Shown here: one piece after another, positions 21,045 to 30,767 of the stretch
Layout of the letters: every line of letters starts with the position of its first letter
Numbering within the stretch: the first letter of the stretch is position 1
Assembly: GCF_040958095.1 (NCBI RefSeq)
Contig: NC_091233.1
Coordinates: 20,844,168-20,908,167, forward strand
Source of the DNA: Procambarus clarkii
Lineage: Eukaryota > Arthropoda > Malacostraca > Decapoda > Cambaridae
Length of the DNA: 64,000 nucleotides
Direction: 5' to 3'
Made by a program: the position numbers and the translations under genes
Notes under the pieces: generated by a model
Databases searched by the model: none
Told to the model about the DNA's origin: nothing
Seen by the model: the letters and a program-made list of their open reading frames with translations, nothing else

Positions 21045-21241
21045 CGCCAAACACACCGAAACTACGACGTTGCTACAACGTTCGAACAAGTTTTAACACT
21101 TCCTAAAGAGTTATAACAACCAATCTAGCAAGTTGTAACAACGTTCTAATACGTCATAAACACGTTAAGCCAAGATGTAACAACTTTATTACACGTTGTA
21201 ACAAGCGGAAAATAGAGACAGTTTCGGTTTGTGTTTCCAGG
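21045..21241 (+). mobile_element. M2 fold-back/MITE
   Basis: Left end CCCGCCAAACACACCGAAAC, right end GTTTCGGTTTGTGTTTCCAGGG. Read inward from each side the ends share AAACACA and ACCGAAACT, giving imperfect terminal inverted repeats of about 24 bp. The interior is a chain of AACGTT/GTTGTAACAACGTT motifs. Confidence 0.85.
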
Positions 21242-21604
21242 GTTTAAGATGTGAACCATTGTATTAAATGGCCGACGACTGGAGAGTTGGAGTACAAGAG
21301 CTTGGTGCTGCAAAACAATTTATAAGAAATAGGTGAACACACTCAAACATGCACTCTCATATGCACTCTCGAGGACAATTTTGCAGTTTCTGATTGAGTG
21401 AACACCAACGGAAGGGCAGAGCAACACAGCCAATCACTAATGGGAGGGGAGAGTGGATCACTGCAAGGGAAAGGGAGAGAGAAAGAGGGAGAGAGAGATA
21501 TGGGTGTAGAAATTGAATCAGAAAGTACACACACAAAATATTTAACAACAATCATTTGGATACATTTGTAGTGTGAATAAAGAATCATTTGAGGCAAGGG
21601 GCAA

Positions 21605-21688
21605 AACTCAGTCAATTAAGGCAGCGTGTGGGATCCTCTCTGACGTAGATTCGAACCCTCGTCACGGCCCTTGTAGATTTGTTCATTG
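21605..21688 (+). mobile_element. SINE II, degraded head
   Basis: ACTCAGTCAATTAAGGCAGC, GTAGATTCGAACCCTCGTCA and CGGCCCTTGTAGATTTG. The 5' bases of the head are replaced. Confidence 0.82.
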
Positions 21689-21947
21689 CAAGGGGGGACA
21701 AACTTTTCTTTTCCAAGAGGTATTCCAACATAGGTCTTAAAAGCCACTGACAGACTGGCTATAAGAAGCTGAAGAACATGTGAAAAATAACTTAAGAACA
21801 AGCTATCATTCAAGATAAATTATTTACCCATAAAAGCATCCAGAAATGCTACAAGTGTGTGTTAATAGTTGGACACTAACCAGAGAAAAGGGGTTAAGGG
21901 GACTTATACAGTGTTAGACCACATAGAAACGTATTGTAGATGACCCG

Positions 21948-22056
21948 AGACGCGAGCAGCCGCGTCTAACAGCCTGGTTGATCAGTCCAGCAACCAGGAG
22001 GCCTGGTCGACGACCGGGCCGCGGGGACACTGAGCCCCGGAAGCACCTCAAGGTAG
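21948..22056 (+). mobile_element. LINE alpha 3' end
   Basis: GCGAGCAGCCGCGTCTAACA, GCCTGGTTGATCAGTCC, GGCCTGGTCGACGACCGGGC and AAGCACCTCAAGGTAGG. It is the plus-strand counterpart of the copies at 49.97 and 58.26 kb. Confidence 0.85.
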
Positions 22057-22174
22057 GAATGACAAATGGAAAGAACAGTACAGAGAAGCTGTAGATTGGA
22101 TGTTGACCGAGGTGGGAATTAAGATTAATTAAGAATATACAAACATGAATGGTTTTTAGACTATTAAACCAGGC

Positions 22175-22585
22175 ACGCCCAGTGACGCAAAACTCAGTGA
22201 CGCAACACCACCCCCCAGTGACGCAACACCCCCCCAGTGACGCAACACCCCCCCAGTGACGCAACACCCCCCCAGTGACGCAACACCCCCAGTGACGCAA
22301 CACCCCCCCCAGTGACGCAACATCCCCCCCAGTGACGCAACACACCCCCCAGTGACGCAACACCCCCCCAGTGACGCAACACTCCCCCAGTGACGCAACA
22401 CCCCCCCCCCAGTGACGCAACATCCCCCCCCCCCAGTGACGCAACATCCCCCCCAGTGACGCAACACACCCCCCAGTGACGCAACACCCCCCAGTGACGC
22501 AACACCCCCCCCAGTGACGCAACATCCCCCCCAGTGACGCAACACACCCCCCAGTGACGCAACACACCCCCCCAGTGACGCTCAA
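22175..22585. repeat. ~19-bp minisatellite with variable C tracts, about 21 copies
   Basis: CAGTGACGCAACA followed by 4 to 11 C. The unit resembles the 8.2 kb array in design (fixed part plus C tract) but not in sequence. Gly/Cys-rich minus-strand frames are read-through. Confidence 0.96.
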
Positions 22586-22731
22586 CCCCGTTATTAAAGA
22601 CAACTGCACAAAGTATAGCTCTGGCTTGCAAGATTCAAAACAAAAAACAGGAAAATAAAAATTTGCCACCAATTAACATGATTATTCTTAAGATTTTAAA
22701 TAGACCAATAATGTGTGACTTATGAACCTAG

Positions 22732-23204
22732 GGCCAGATTCAGGAAGCAGTTACGCAAGCACTTACGAACCTGTCCATCTTCTCAATCTTTGGCGGCTTT
22801 GGTTACAATTATTAAACAGTTAATGAGCTCCGAAGCACCAGGAGGCTGTTTATAACAATAACAGTTGATTGGCAAGTTTTCATGCTTGTAAACTGTTTAA
22901 TAAATGTAACCAAAGCCGTCAAAGATTGATGAAAGATGTACACGTTCGTAAAGTGCTTGCGTAACTGCTTCGTGACTCTGGGCCCAGGTTCGTAAGTGCT
23001 TGCGTAACTGCTTCGTGAATCTGGCCCCAGGTTTGTAAGTGCTTGCGTAACAGCTTCGTGAATCTGGTCCCAGGTTCGTAAGTGCTTGCATAACTGCTTC
23101 GTGAATTTGGCCCCCAGGTTCGTAAGTGCTTACGTAACTGCTTCGTGACTCTGGCCCCAGGTTCGTAAGTGCTTGCGTAACTGCTTCGTGAATCTGGGCT
23201 CTAG
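22732..23204. mobile_element. M1 fold-back with about five extra right-hand terminal units
   Basis: One left unit (GATTCAGGAAGCAGTTACGC), the usual interior with the long loop, then repeated GTTCGTAAGTGCTTGCGTAA plus CTGCTTCGTGAATCTGG units, about 42 bp each, on the right only. Confidence 0.9.
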
Positions 23205-23543
23205 CCAACAGCCGTCTTCAAAAACGAGACCTGGGAACCAATCAACAGCCTGAACTTGCTGCCTCCTAACTCCCAGAAAAGTCCAAGACGGAATCTGGTG
23301 CCTTTTGAAAGTGTGTTGAAGAAAGAGGAACTCGATTAAGTGAAGTCAAGCACCAGAAGTATAGCCTTTTACCTCTCAGTTCCCTGACCAGTGATTAAAT
23401 GACCGTTTCATTGCCTTTTTGAACAACTGAATGAATTGTTACACCTGTCTTAATTACTTCCTTAATTACCTCCAATATCACGTCTTCCACTTACATAAAG
23501 TAGGGTAGCATCAGTCATTGCGAAAAACAAGTAGATACCTTGG

Positions 23544-23740
23544 AAACACAAACCGAAACTGTCTATTTTCCGCTTGTTACAACTTGTAATAAAGTTGTTA
23601 CATCTTGGCTTAACGTGTTTATGACGTATTAGAACGTTGTTACAACTTGCTATATTGGTTGTTATAACTGGTTAGGAGGTGTTAAAACTTGTTCGAACGT
23701 TGTACCAACGTCGTAGTTTCGGTGTGTGTTTGGCGGGTAC
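23544..23740 (-). mobile_element. M2 fold-back/MITE
   Basis: Ends CTTGGAAACACAAACCGAAAC and GTTTCGGTGTGTGTTTGGCGG. TAC lies on both sides (GATAC before, TACGAC after), a possible 3-bp target duplication. Other copies do not confirm it. Confidence 0.85.
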
Positions 23741-23862
23741 GACCGTCAATGTAGATGTTAAATATTAAAATAATTAAAGATGTAATTCACTTAAAAAATG
23801 TAATTCTCTTAGTCCATTATACAGCATCACCGGTGAAACTGACTGAAGATTGTAAACACTGC

Positions 23863-24065
23863 CCAACCACTTGAGCTGGACGGTAGAGCGAGAGTTTCGC
23901 TTCATGCAGGTCGGCGTTCAATCCCCGACCGTCCATAAGAGGTTAGGCCACCATTCCTTTCCCCCCCCCCCCCCGTCCCATCCCAAATCCTTATCCTGAC
24001 CCCTTCCCAGTGCTAGTCGTAATGGCTTTGCGATATCCCTGATCATTCCCTTCTCTTTCGCCTGA
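23863..24065 (+). mobile_element. SINE III
   Basis: Head GGACGGTAGAGCGAGAGTTT, CGCTTCATGCAGGTCGGCGT and TCAATCCCCGACCGTCC. The outer GGACGGT pairs with ACCGTCC like an acceptor stem, although the head is shorter than a tRNA. The body carries a C14-type run and TCCCAAATCCTTATCCTGAC. Confidence 0.87.
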
Positions 24066-24134
24066 CCTGTACGGGTCTCGAACCCTGTTACGACCTCTCA
24101 CGCTGGGGTACCCGGTTCAAGTCTCTTTGAGCCC

Positions 24135-24393
24135 AGGGGCCAGATTCACGAAGCAGTTACGCAAGCACTTACGAACGTGTACATCTTTCCTCAATCTTTG
24201 ACGGCTTTGGTTACATTTATTAAACAGTTTACAAGCATGAAAACTTGCCAATCAACTGTTATTGTTATAAACAGCCTCCTGGTGCTTCGGAGCTCATTAA
24301 CTGTTTAATAATTGTAAACAAAGCCGCCAAAGATTGAGAAAATATGTACAGGTTCGTAAGTGCTTGCTTAAGTACTTTCGTGAATCTGGTCCC
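24135..24393. mobile_element. M1 fold-back element
   Basis: One terminal unit per side. The last right unit is altered (GCTTGCTTAAGTACTTTCGT). The loop contains CAGCCTCCTGGTGCTTCGG. Confidence 0.88.
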
Positions 24394-24731
24394 AGAGTCG
24401 TGGAGCAAATTCAGCTCCTTTAATTTCTCTTGGACGAGGTGTTATGGAGATCAGAGTAGTGTTCTTCCATCATCAACACGCTGTCAACAAACACAAATGC
24501 AGTATCTTTCCGAAACCCGTTTATCTAATCATTTCTGGCCAGTTAATGTTAGTAGATATAGGGCGAACCGGTTAGAACACAAATAATCGACTCAATAAAG
24601 GTAATGATTTCTTGGTCCTTATCTATTATACAGTGTTTTCTCTGATATAGCTGTCATATATTAGGATTCTGGCTTTACAGCTAGCACCCTTTGACAAACA
24701 ATTAGAGGAAGCAAGACTTGGAACAACAGTT

Positions 24732-24835
24732 ACTTGGGGTATAAGGAAGCTAGCCTCACTTGGGGTATAAGGAAGCTAGCCTCACTTGGGGTATAAGGAA
24801 GCTAGCCTCACTTGGGGTATAAGGAAGCTAGCCTC
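24732..24835. repeat. 26-bp tandem array, 4 identical copies
   Basis: ACTTGGGGTATAAGGAAGCT then AGCCTC, spaced 26 bp (24732, 24758, 24784, 24810). Confidence 0.96.
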
Positions 24836-25049
24836 AAACGAGGATAATTTGGTGTCTACATCCTGGTTATACATGGTGAACTAAGCCTGCTGTACAATAA
24901 GATAAGGAACCTCCTCAATGTATACCAATATATGTAGTTTAATACTGTAGTTTGATTGGCTGCATATATATAAATTTAATATAAACCCCCTCCCCTAATG
25001 TGTAAGGATCAATTTGTGAGATTATTGCAGAAATACAGTCCACTTAACA

Positions 25050-25160
25050 TCATACAAATTGCTATCGAAAGATATAAATTAACGTAAATATAACGCTTAT
25101 CATACAAATTGCTATCGAAAGATATAAATTAACGTAAATATAAATTCATATAAATTAAAT
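25050..25160. repeat. Direct duplication, 50-bp period
   Basis: CATACAAATTGCTATCGAAA plus GATATAAATTAACGTAAATA occurs twice in tandem. Confidence 0.9.
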
Positions 25161-25401
25161 ATAAATCTCACAGGTCGGTTCCAACACCCGCATCGTGATG
25201 TAAACTTCTCATTGTAGAGCCTCTTGGAGTTTACTGTAGCCGCTGCTGGACTTTGTCTTGGGCAAAATTGTATTCGCTGGTTGGCCTTAACCTTCCAGAG
25301 GTAGACGGGCCTTAATAACTCATAAGAGCCTGATGAGCCTTAAGTCCAACGCCAAATCAAATTGATGATTTTTTAGGGCACAAATGTTTCCCGTACGCAA
25401 G

Positions 25402-25970
25402 ATAGCCACTCCCGCAGCAGCAGGGCGGTCAAGATAGCCGCCCCCTACAGCGCCGCGGTCAAGATAGCCGCCCCCTACAGCGCCGCGGCCAAGATAGCCG
25501 CCCCCTACAGCGCCGCGGCCAAGATAGCCGCCCCCTACAGCGCCGCGGCCAAGATAGCCGCCCCCTACAGCGCCGCGGTCAAGATAGCCGCCCCCTACAG
25601 CGCCGCGGTCAAGATAGCCGCCCCCTACAGCGCCGCGGTCAAGATAGCCGCCCCCTACAGCGCCGCGGTCAAGATAGCCGCCCCCTACAGCGCCGCGGTC
25701 AAGATAGCCGCCCCCTACAGCGCCGCGGTCAAGATAGCCGCCCCCTACAGCGCCGCGGTCAAGATAGCCGCCCCCTACAGCGCCGCGGTCAAGATAGCCG
25801 CCCCCTACAGCGCCGCGGTCAAGATAGCCGCCCCCTACAGCGCCGCGGCCAAGATAGCCGCCCCCTACAGCGCCGCGGCCAAGATAGCCGCCCCCTACAG
25901 CGCCGCGGCCAAGATAGCCGCTCCCCCCTCCCCCCCCCCCCCCAGCAGCACGGTCAAGATAGCCACCACA
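25402..25970. repeat. 30-bp GC-rich minisatellite, about 18 copies
   Basis: The unit is GCCGCCCCCTACAGCGCCGC then GGTCAAGATA, with GGC/GGT variants grouped: C-type at both edges, T-type in the middle. A 30-bp unit keeps one frame, so the minus strand reads GAVGGGYLDR repeated over about 200 codons. There is no promoter, start context or splice evidence, so I do not call a gene. Confidence 0.96.
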
Positions 25971-26195
25971 CAGCATAGTGAAAAAAAATATATATATATT
26001 ACGAAAAAGTTTTCACACAAAAATATTATTGTTGACTATGAAGCATTAGACTTAAAACAAAAAATTAACACAAGCTGTTCCTCCAGACTATAATGTTACC
26101 GGGATGCTCCTAATGAAAAAAAAGCCTCGTTTCCAGAGCTCGTAATTCCTAACAACTCCCATTTCATTTTCACGCCCAAAAGGCTTGGTAAAGAT

Positions 26196-26196
<1 letters not shown>

Positions 26197-26235
<39 letters not shown>
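26197..26235. repeat. Homopolymer of 39 G
   Basis: Uninterrupted G run just left of a SINE III copy. True length is uncertain, because long homopolymers are often misassembled. Confidence 0.9.
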
Positions 26236-26236
<1 letters not shown>

Positions 26237-26246
26237 AGAAATGAAT

Positions 26247-26424
26247 TATCAGGAGAAATGCCAAACCATTACGACTATATAGCACTAGGAAAGGATCAGG
26301 ATAAGGATTTGGGATGGGACGGTGGGCAGGAATGATGCCCAACCACTTGTGGACGATCGGGGATTGAACGCCGACCTGCATGAAGCGAGACCGTCGCTCT
26401 ACCGTCCAGCCCAAGTGGTTGGTA
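26247..26424 (-). mobile_element. SINE III
   Basis: Minus strand: GGACGGTAGAGCGACGGTCT, CGCTTCATGCAGGTCGGCGT, TCAATCCCCGATCGTCC. The body ends GCACTAGGAAAGG region with ATGGTTTGGCATTTCTCC on that strand. Confidence 0.87.
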
Positions 26425-26510
26425 GGGGGGGGGGGAAGAGGGATGAGGACTTGAAACTCAGGCAATAGGTTGAAGATGGGGAATGAGTAGGTGGAAAAGT
26501 TTAGTTGCCT

Positions 26511-26938
26511 GGGGCCAGATTCACGAAGCAGTTACGCAGGCACTTACGAACCTGGGGCGAGATTCACGAAGCAGTTACGCAGGCACTTACGAACCTGGGG
26601 CGAGATTCACGAAGCAGTTACGCAAGCACTTACGAACCTGGGGCGAGATTCACGAAGCAGTTACGCAGGCACTTACGAACGTGTACTTCTTTTCTCAATC
26701 TGTGGCAGCTTTGTTTACAATTATTAAACAGTTAATGAGCTCCGAAGCACCAGGAGGCTGTTTATAACAATAACAGTTGATTGGCAAGTTTTCATGCTTG
26801 TAAACTGTTTAATAAATGTAACCAAAGCCGTCAAAGACTGAGGAAAGATGTACACGTTCGTAAGCGCTTGCGTAACTGCTTCGTGAATCTGGCTCCAGGT
26901 TCGTAAGTGCTTGCGTAACTGCTTCGTGAATCTGGCTC
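26511..26938. mobile_element. M1 fold-back with 4 left and 2 right terminal units
   Basis: Four consecutive units of GATTCACGAAGCAGTTACGC plus GGCACTTACGAACCTGGGGC precede the interior. Two inverse units follow it. The right boundary lies at GAATCTGGCTCC. Confidence 0.92.
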
Positions 26939-26978
26939 CTGTCCCTCTTTGACTGGGATTTTGGTTGCTGTAGTCTAT

Positions 26979-27236
26979 GGTTATCTCAAGGTTATCTTGA
27001 GATGATTTCGGGGCTTAGCGTCCCCGCGGCCCGGTCCTCGACCAGGCCTCTTTGTTACACATCCCCAGGAAGCAGCCCGTGACAGCTGTCTAACTCCCAG
27101 GTACCTATTTACTGCTAGGTAAACAGACGCATCAGGGCAAAAAATTCTGCCCATTTCTTTCCGCCTCCACCGGGGATCGAACCCGAAACTTTAGGACTAC
27201 GAAACCCGAGCGTTGTCCAACTCAGCTGTCAGACCC
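26979..27236 (-). mobile_element. SINE I, head C
   Basis: The minus-strand head is GGGGTCTGACAGCTGAGTTGG with T-arm GGGTTCGATCCCCGG. The body has a GTGTAACAAAGAGG insertion also seen in the head-C copy at 36.0 kb (GTGTAACAAAAAGG). Confidence 0.9.
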
Positions 27237-27328
27237 CACAAGTCTTTGATACATGTTGCAAAGAAACACCAATCAAAGAAAGTCCTGTGTTGCTGAGGGT
27301 CAAGCCTGAGCAACTTGTAGGAACTTGA

Positions 27329-27361
27329 TATGATTGATATGATTGATATGATTGATATGAC
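27329..27361. repeat. 10-bp tandem repeat (GATATGATT)
   Basis: About three and a half copies of TTGATATGAT. Confidence 0.85.
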
Positions 27362-27700
27362 ACGCAACATGGAAATGTCATATCCCGGCTGGAGTTTGTA
27401 AACTGCTCTCAAAATTGTGTGTGATTTTTTCAGGCATTCTAATATTGCTTTATTAATAATATTTGAAATGTAATTTAAAACATTTGTTCAAGTCGCTACT
27501 TAACGCTAACTTTGGAACCTGTTAGAAATTTTTATTTTTTTTTTTTTTATTTAACGTAAAGTGTTTTTTATTTATTTATTTTTTTATTTATATATTTTTT
27601 TCTTCTTTTTTTGCTGTTTTCTGTAGTTACGTTGATAACTAGTTTTTTTTATTATTGAATATCTCTTCTCGGCGATTTTATTTTATACAACTTTCGTATT

Positions 27701-27705
<5 letters not shown>

Positions 27706-27796
<91 letters not shown>
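27706..27796. repeat. (TA)n microsatellite
   Basis: About 90 bp of pure TA. Confidence 0.97.
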
Positions 27797-27798
<2 letters not shown>

Positions 27799-27888
27799 GT
27801 GTTTTTTGGTACATACGATATTTTATGTATATTCTTCTTAATGTGTTTTATGACTGGAAATTTAAGAACCTGCCGTAACCAGATTGTA

Positions 27889-27889
27889 C

Positions 27890-27966
<77 letters not shown>
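27889..27966. repeat. (TG)n microsatellite
   Basis: About 75 bp of pure TG. Confidence 0.97.
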
Positions 27967-27967
<1 letters not shown>

Positions 27968-27989
27968 TGACACTAGAACAATTGGAAGG

Positions 27990-28095
27990 GATATGAAATA
28001 CCAAATTAAGGGACGCACTACCCACTTGGACCATCGGGAATCCAACCCCGACCCTGCAAGAAGCGAGGCTCTCACTTTAACAACCAGTTCAAGGA
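27990..28095 (-). mobile_element. Diverged SINE III fragment
   Basis: CCACTTGGACCATCGGGAAT, CCAACCCCGACCCTGCAAGA and AGCGAGGCTCTCAC parallel the minus-strand SINE III head, but with many changes. Confidence 0.5.
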
Positions 28096-28116
28096 GTTGT
28101 GGAGGTGTAATATAAC

Positions 28117-28200
28117 GGGGTTACCTTGCGATGATTTCGGGGCTCAATGTCCCAGCGGCCCGGTCCTCGACCAGCCCTCCTCCAGCCCTCCTCAAGGTGG
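28117..28200 (-). mobile_element. SINE I tail fragment
   Basis: GGTTACCTTGCGATGATTTC, GGGGCTCAATGTCCCAGCGG and CCCGGTCCTCGACCAG, then a duplicated CCCTCCTC. It is interrupted by the CA tract that follows. Confidence 0.75.
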
Positions 28201-28202
28201 TT

Positions 28203-28262
<60 letters not shown>
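28203..28262. repeat. (CA)n microsatellite
   Basis: Pure CA between two SINE I pieces in opposite orientation. Confidence 0.97.
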
Positions 28263-28265
<3 letters not shown>

Positions 28266-28430
28266 GACCTGGTGGATAGCGCACAGGACTCGTAATTCTG
28301 TGGCGCGGGTTCGATTCCCGCACCAGGCAGAAACAAATGGGCAAAGTTTCTTTCACCCTGAATGCCCCTTGTTACCTAGCAGTAAATAGGTACCTGGGAG
28401 TTAGTCAGCTGTCACGGGCTGCTTCCTAGG
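28263..28430 (+). mobile_element. SINE I, head B, 3' truncated
   Basis: The head starts at ACCTGGTGGATAGCGCACAG. The body stops after GGGCTGCTTCCTAGGG, without the tail. Confidence 0.88.
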
Positions 28431-28452
28431 GTGTGGTGTGGAAAAAAATGTA

Positions 28453-28522
28453 AACAGTTGATTGACAGTAGAGAGGCGGGCCGAAAGAGCAAAGCTCAAC
28501 CCCCGCAAACACAACTAGGTGA
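28453..28522 (+). mobile_element. LINE beta 3' UTR fragment
   Basis: GTTGATTGACAGTAGAGAGG, then AAAGCTCAACCCCCGCAAAC and ACAACTAGGTGAATACAC. It is followed by a CA microsatellite. Confidence 0.85.

Positions 28523-28607
<85 letters not shown>
28523..28607. repeat. (CA)n microsatellite at LINE beta tail
   Basis: About 85 bp of pure CA between a LINE beta 3' end and the start of another LINE beta fragment. Confidence 0.97.
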
Positions 28608-28609
<2 letters not shown>

Positions 28610-28798
28610 TCAGAGTAGTTAGTAAATGGAATGCATTAGGCAGTGATGTGGTGGAGGCTGACTCCATACACAGTTTCAAGTGTAGATATGATAGAGCCCG
28701 ATAGGCTCAGGAACCTGTACACCAGTTGATTGACAGTTGAGAGGCGGGACCAAAGAGCCAGAGCTCAACCCCCGCAAGCACAATTAGGTGAGTACACA
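28608..28798 (+). pseudogene. LINE beta 3' end with RT C-terminal coding segment
   Basis: The plus frame reads RVVSKWNALGSDVVEADSIH then SFKCRYDRA and a stop. This is the W-N-x-L ... V-V-x-A ... F-K pattern that closes many non-LTR reverse-transcriptase ORFs. After the stop come GATAGGCTCAGGAACCTGTA, CACCAGTTGATTGACAG and CCCCCGCAAGCACAATTAGG, ending GTGAGTACAC. It is 5'-truncated, so no catalytic part is present. Its middle is the source-type sequence of the 12.3-13.5 kb array. Confidence 0.82.
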
Positions 28799-28944
28799 CT
28801 CTCAAGAGCCCAAATGGAGGAAGAGTTCAGCTTCTCCACGTGTTTCTCTAGAGTTTATTGGTTCATTAGAGACAATAAAACAGTTTAATTACTGGGCCAG
28901 GTTAATTAATACGTGCAACGGAAATTATCAGGAGAAAGGGGCTT

Positions 28945-29043
28945 GTTGTTTAAGATTCAGCTACTGGGAACAAAAAGTTGCAAGTAGCACGGGCTATGGC
29001 GATCCCCTGGTGGACTACCCTGGCACAGGAGCGGGGCTGTGAC
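28945..29043 (+). mobile_element. Interspersed element with AGCACGGGCTATGG core
   Basis: TTCAGCTACTGGGAACAAAA, AAGTAGCACGGGCTATGGCG and CCTGGCACAGGAGCGGGGCT. The same element occurs at 37.77-37.86 kb. Its inverse parts are at 30.63, 34.51 and 58.86 kb, where (AAC)n follows. Confidence 0.7.
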
Positions 29044-29074
29044 TTGTTAAAGGGGTCAAGCCAGTGTGATTATA

Positions 29075-29200
29075 CACCACTTCGAAGGGGTACGAGGATA
29101 AGAAACTAGAACGTGAGAATAGGATGAAGGAACTGTGCCCAACCACTTAAGACCATTGGAGCTCAAACGCCGGCCCAGCAAAAAGCGCTCTACTGATGAT
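29075..29200 (-). mobile_element. Highly diverged SINE III
   Basis: CACCACTTCGAAGGGG, TGTGCCCAACCACTTAAGAC and CATTGGAGCTCAAACGCCGG follow the SINE III order at low identity. Confidence 0.45.
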
Positions 29201-29337
29201 TCTAAGTGTTTGCTTATTTGAAAATGATGATTAGCCGCAATTCGGCTATTTCTTACCTGGCAATTGAGCCCCACTGAAAATACGAGAGTTAGTCAGAAAT
29301 CACCATCTATTGCTCTTCCGTAGCTTAGCTCTTAGGC

Positions 29338-29410
29338 ACAAATCCACAAGGGCCGTGACGAGGATTCGAACCTACGTCCGAGAGCATCCCTTAGCTCTTA
29401 AGGCATTGCT
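29338..29410 (-). mobile_element. SINE II
   Basis: CAAATCCACAAGGGCCGTGA, CGAGGATTCGAACCTACGTC and CGAGAGCATCCC. The head then degenerates (TTAGCTCTTAAGGC). Confidence 0.8.
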
Positions 29411-29456
29411 GCAGTGAGCAAGCGAGTTCTCTCTCACGTATAAACACGACAACACG

Positions 29457-29512
29457 GAACAAATCCACAAGGGCCGTGACGAGGATTCGAACCTGCGTCC
29501 GTCCGGAACTTT
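29457..29512 (-). mobile_element. SINE II 3' fragment
   Basis: GAACAAATCCACAAGGGCCG and TGACGAGGATTCGAACCTGC. The head is cut at GTCCGTCCGG. Confidence 0.78.
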
Positions 29513-29568
29513 CTTGTTTGGACGCGTGTCAGTCAATCCCTTGGGTGTACCTTTGAAGCACACTCAAG

Positions 29569-30040
29569 GGTGTCGTCTGGAGGTGTCAGGTCTTCTGGGT
29601 GTCGTCTGGAGGTGTCAGGTCTTCTGGGTGTCGTCTGGAGGTGTCAGGTCTTCTGGGTGTCGTCTGGAGGTGTCAGGTCTTCTGGGTGTCGTCTGGAGGT
29701 GTCAGGTCTTCTGGGTGTCGTCTGGAGGTGTCAGGTCTTCTGGGTGTCGTCTGGAGGTGTCAGGTCTTCTGGGTGTCGTCTGGAGGTGTCAGGTCTTCTG
29801 GGTGTCGTCTGGAGGTGTCAGGTCTTCTGGGTGTCGTCTGGAGGTGTCAGGTCTTCTGGGTGTCGTCTGGAGGTGTCAGGTCTTCTGGGTGTCGTCTGGA
29901 GGTGTCAGGTCTTCTGGGTGTCGTCTGGAGGTGTCAGGTCTTCTGGGTGTCGTCTGGAGGTGTCAGGTCTTCTGGGTGTCGTCTGGAGGTGTCAGGTCTT
30001 CTGGGTGTCGTCTGGAGGTGTCAGGTCTTCTGGGTGTCGT
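29569..30040. repeat. 29-bp minisatellite, 16 near-identical copies
   Basis: GTCGTCTGGAGGTGTCAGGT then CTTCTGGGT. No substitutions were seen across the array until the terminal GTCGTGTG. Because 29 is not a multiple of three, all three plus frames read the same peptide series. Confidence 0.97.
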
Positions 30041-30261
30041 GTGTACGTTGGTCTGACCTCCAGTCAGTAGGACCATTGTCAACTAAGTGGTGATCAGGAA
30101 ACTCTCACTGACGAATTTATCAGTGTCAGAGAACGTATATAAAACCATGGGTGGCCTTTATAATATATTCCCCATATTTATAATATATTCCCTCCTAACA
30201 CCGAAAAAGCTTATGATATGTACTATTAGAATAATCAAAATAGAACAAACTATACATTAAC

Positions 30262-30422
30262 ACCTATCCTATCCTAACCTAATCTATCCTAACCTAATCT
30301 ATCCTAATCTATCATAACCTATCATAACCTAACCTAACCTATCCAATCCTATCCTATTCTTACCTAACCAATCCTAACCAATCCTAACCAATCCTAACCA
30401 ATCCTATCCTAACCTAACCCAA
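30262..30422. repeat. Degenerate CCTAA (TTAGG-type) interstitial tract
   Basis: About 160 bp made of CCTAA, CCTAT, TCCTAACC, AACCAATCC and related pentamers and hexamers, with CCTAACCTAACC near the centre. TTAGG is the canonical arthropod telomere repeat. Confidence 0.75.
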
Positions 30423-30633
30423 AATACGCAACCCAAGGCCTTACCTACGCAATCTTGGACCTAATGTATTATATAGTTTTATTATACAATGGTCAAGGAA
30501 AAGTTAAGATTTAGTTGCGGTGTTCCACGGGTCGTCGTCCTACACTCACTAATTAGCAAGTTACCTGCAGGTGCCGGGCTAAGGAGTCTGCTGCCGACTC
30601 GAACTATTGAAGCGAATCCTATTGTGTACACAA

Positions 30634-30707
30634 TTACGGGCTCACCATAGCCCGTGCTACTTGGAACTTGTTCCGAGTAGCTTAATCTATAACAACAACA
30701 ACAACGT
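30634..30707. mobile_element. Inverse copy of the AGCACGGGCTATGG element
   Basis: TACGGGCTCACCATAGCCCG, TGCTACTTGGAACTTGTTCC, GAGTAGCTTAATC, then AACAACAACAAC. Confidence 0.7.
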
Positions 30708-30767
30708 GTACACAACAAATGCTTCATATTAAATCTTATCTCCCTCTTGTCGAGGAAGACTACTTGG

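Noticed and set aside
25320-25976. Gly-rich repeat protein with 10-residue units (GAVGGGYLDR) on the minus strand
   Set aside because: The only array whose unit keeps one frame, so I considered it. But there is no upstream coding sequence, signal peptide or splice context, and the tandem is fully explained as a 30-bp minisatellite.
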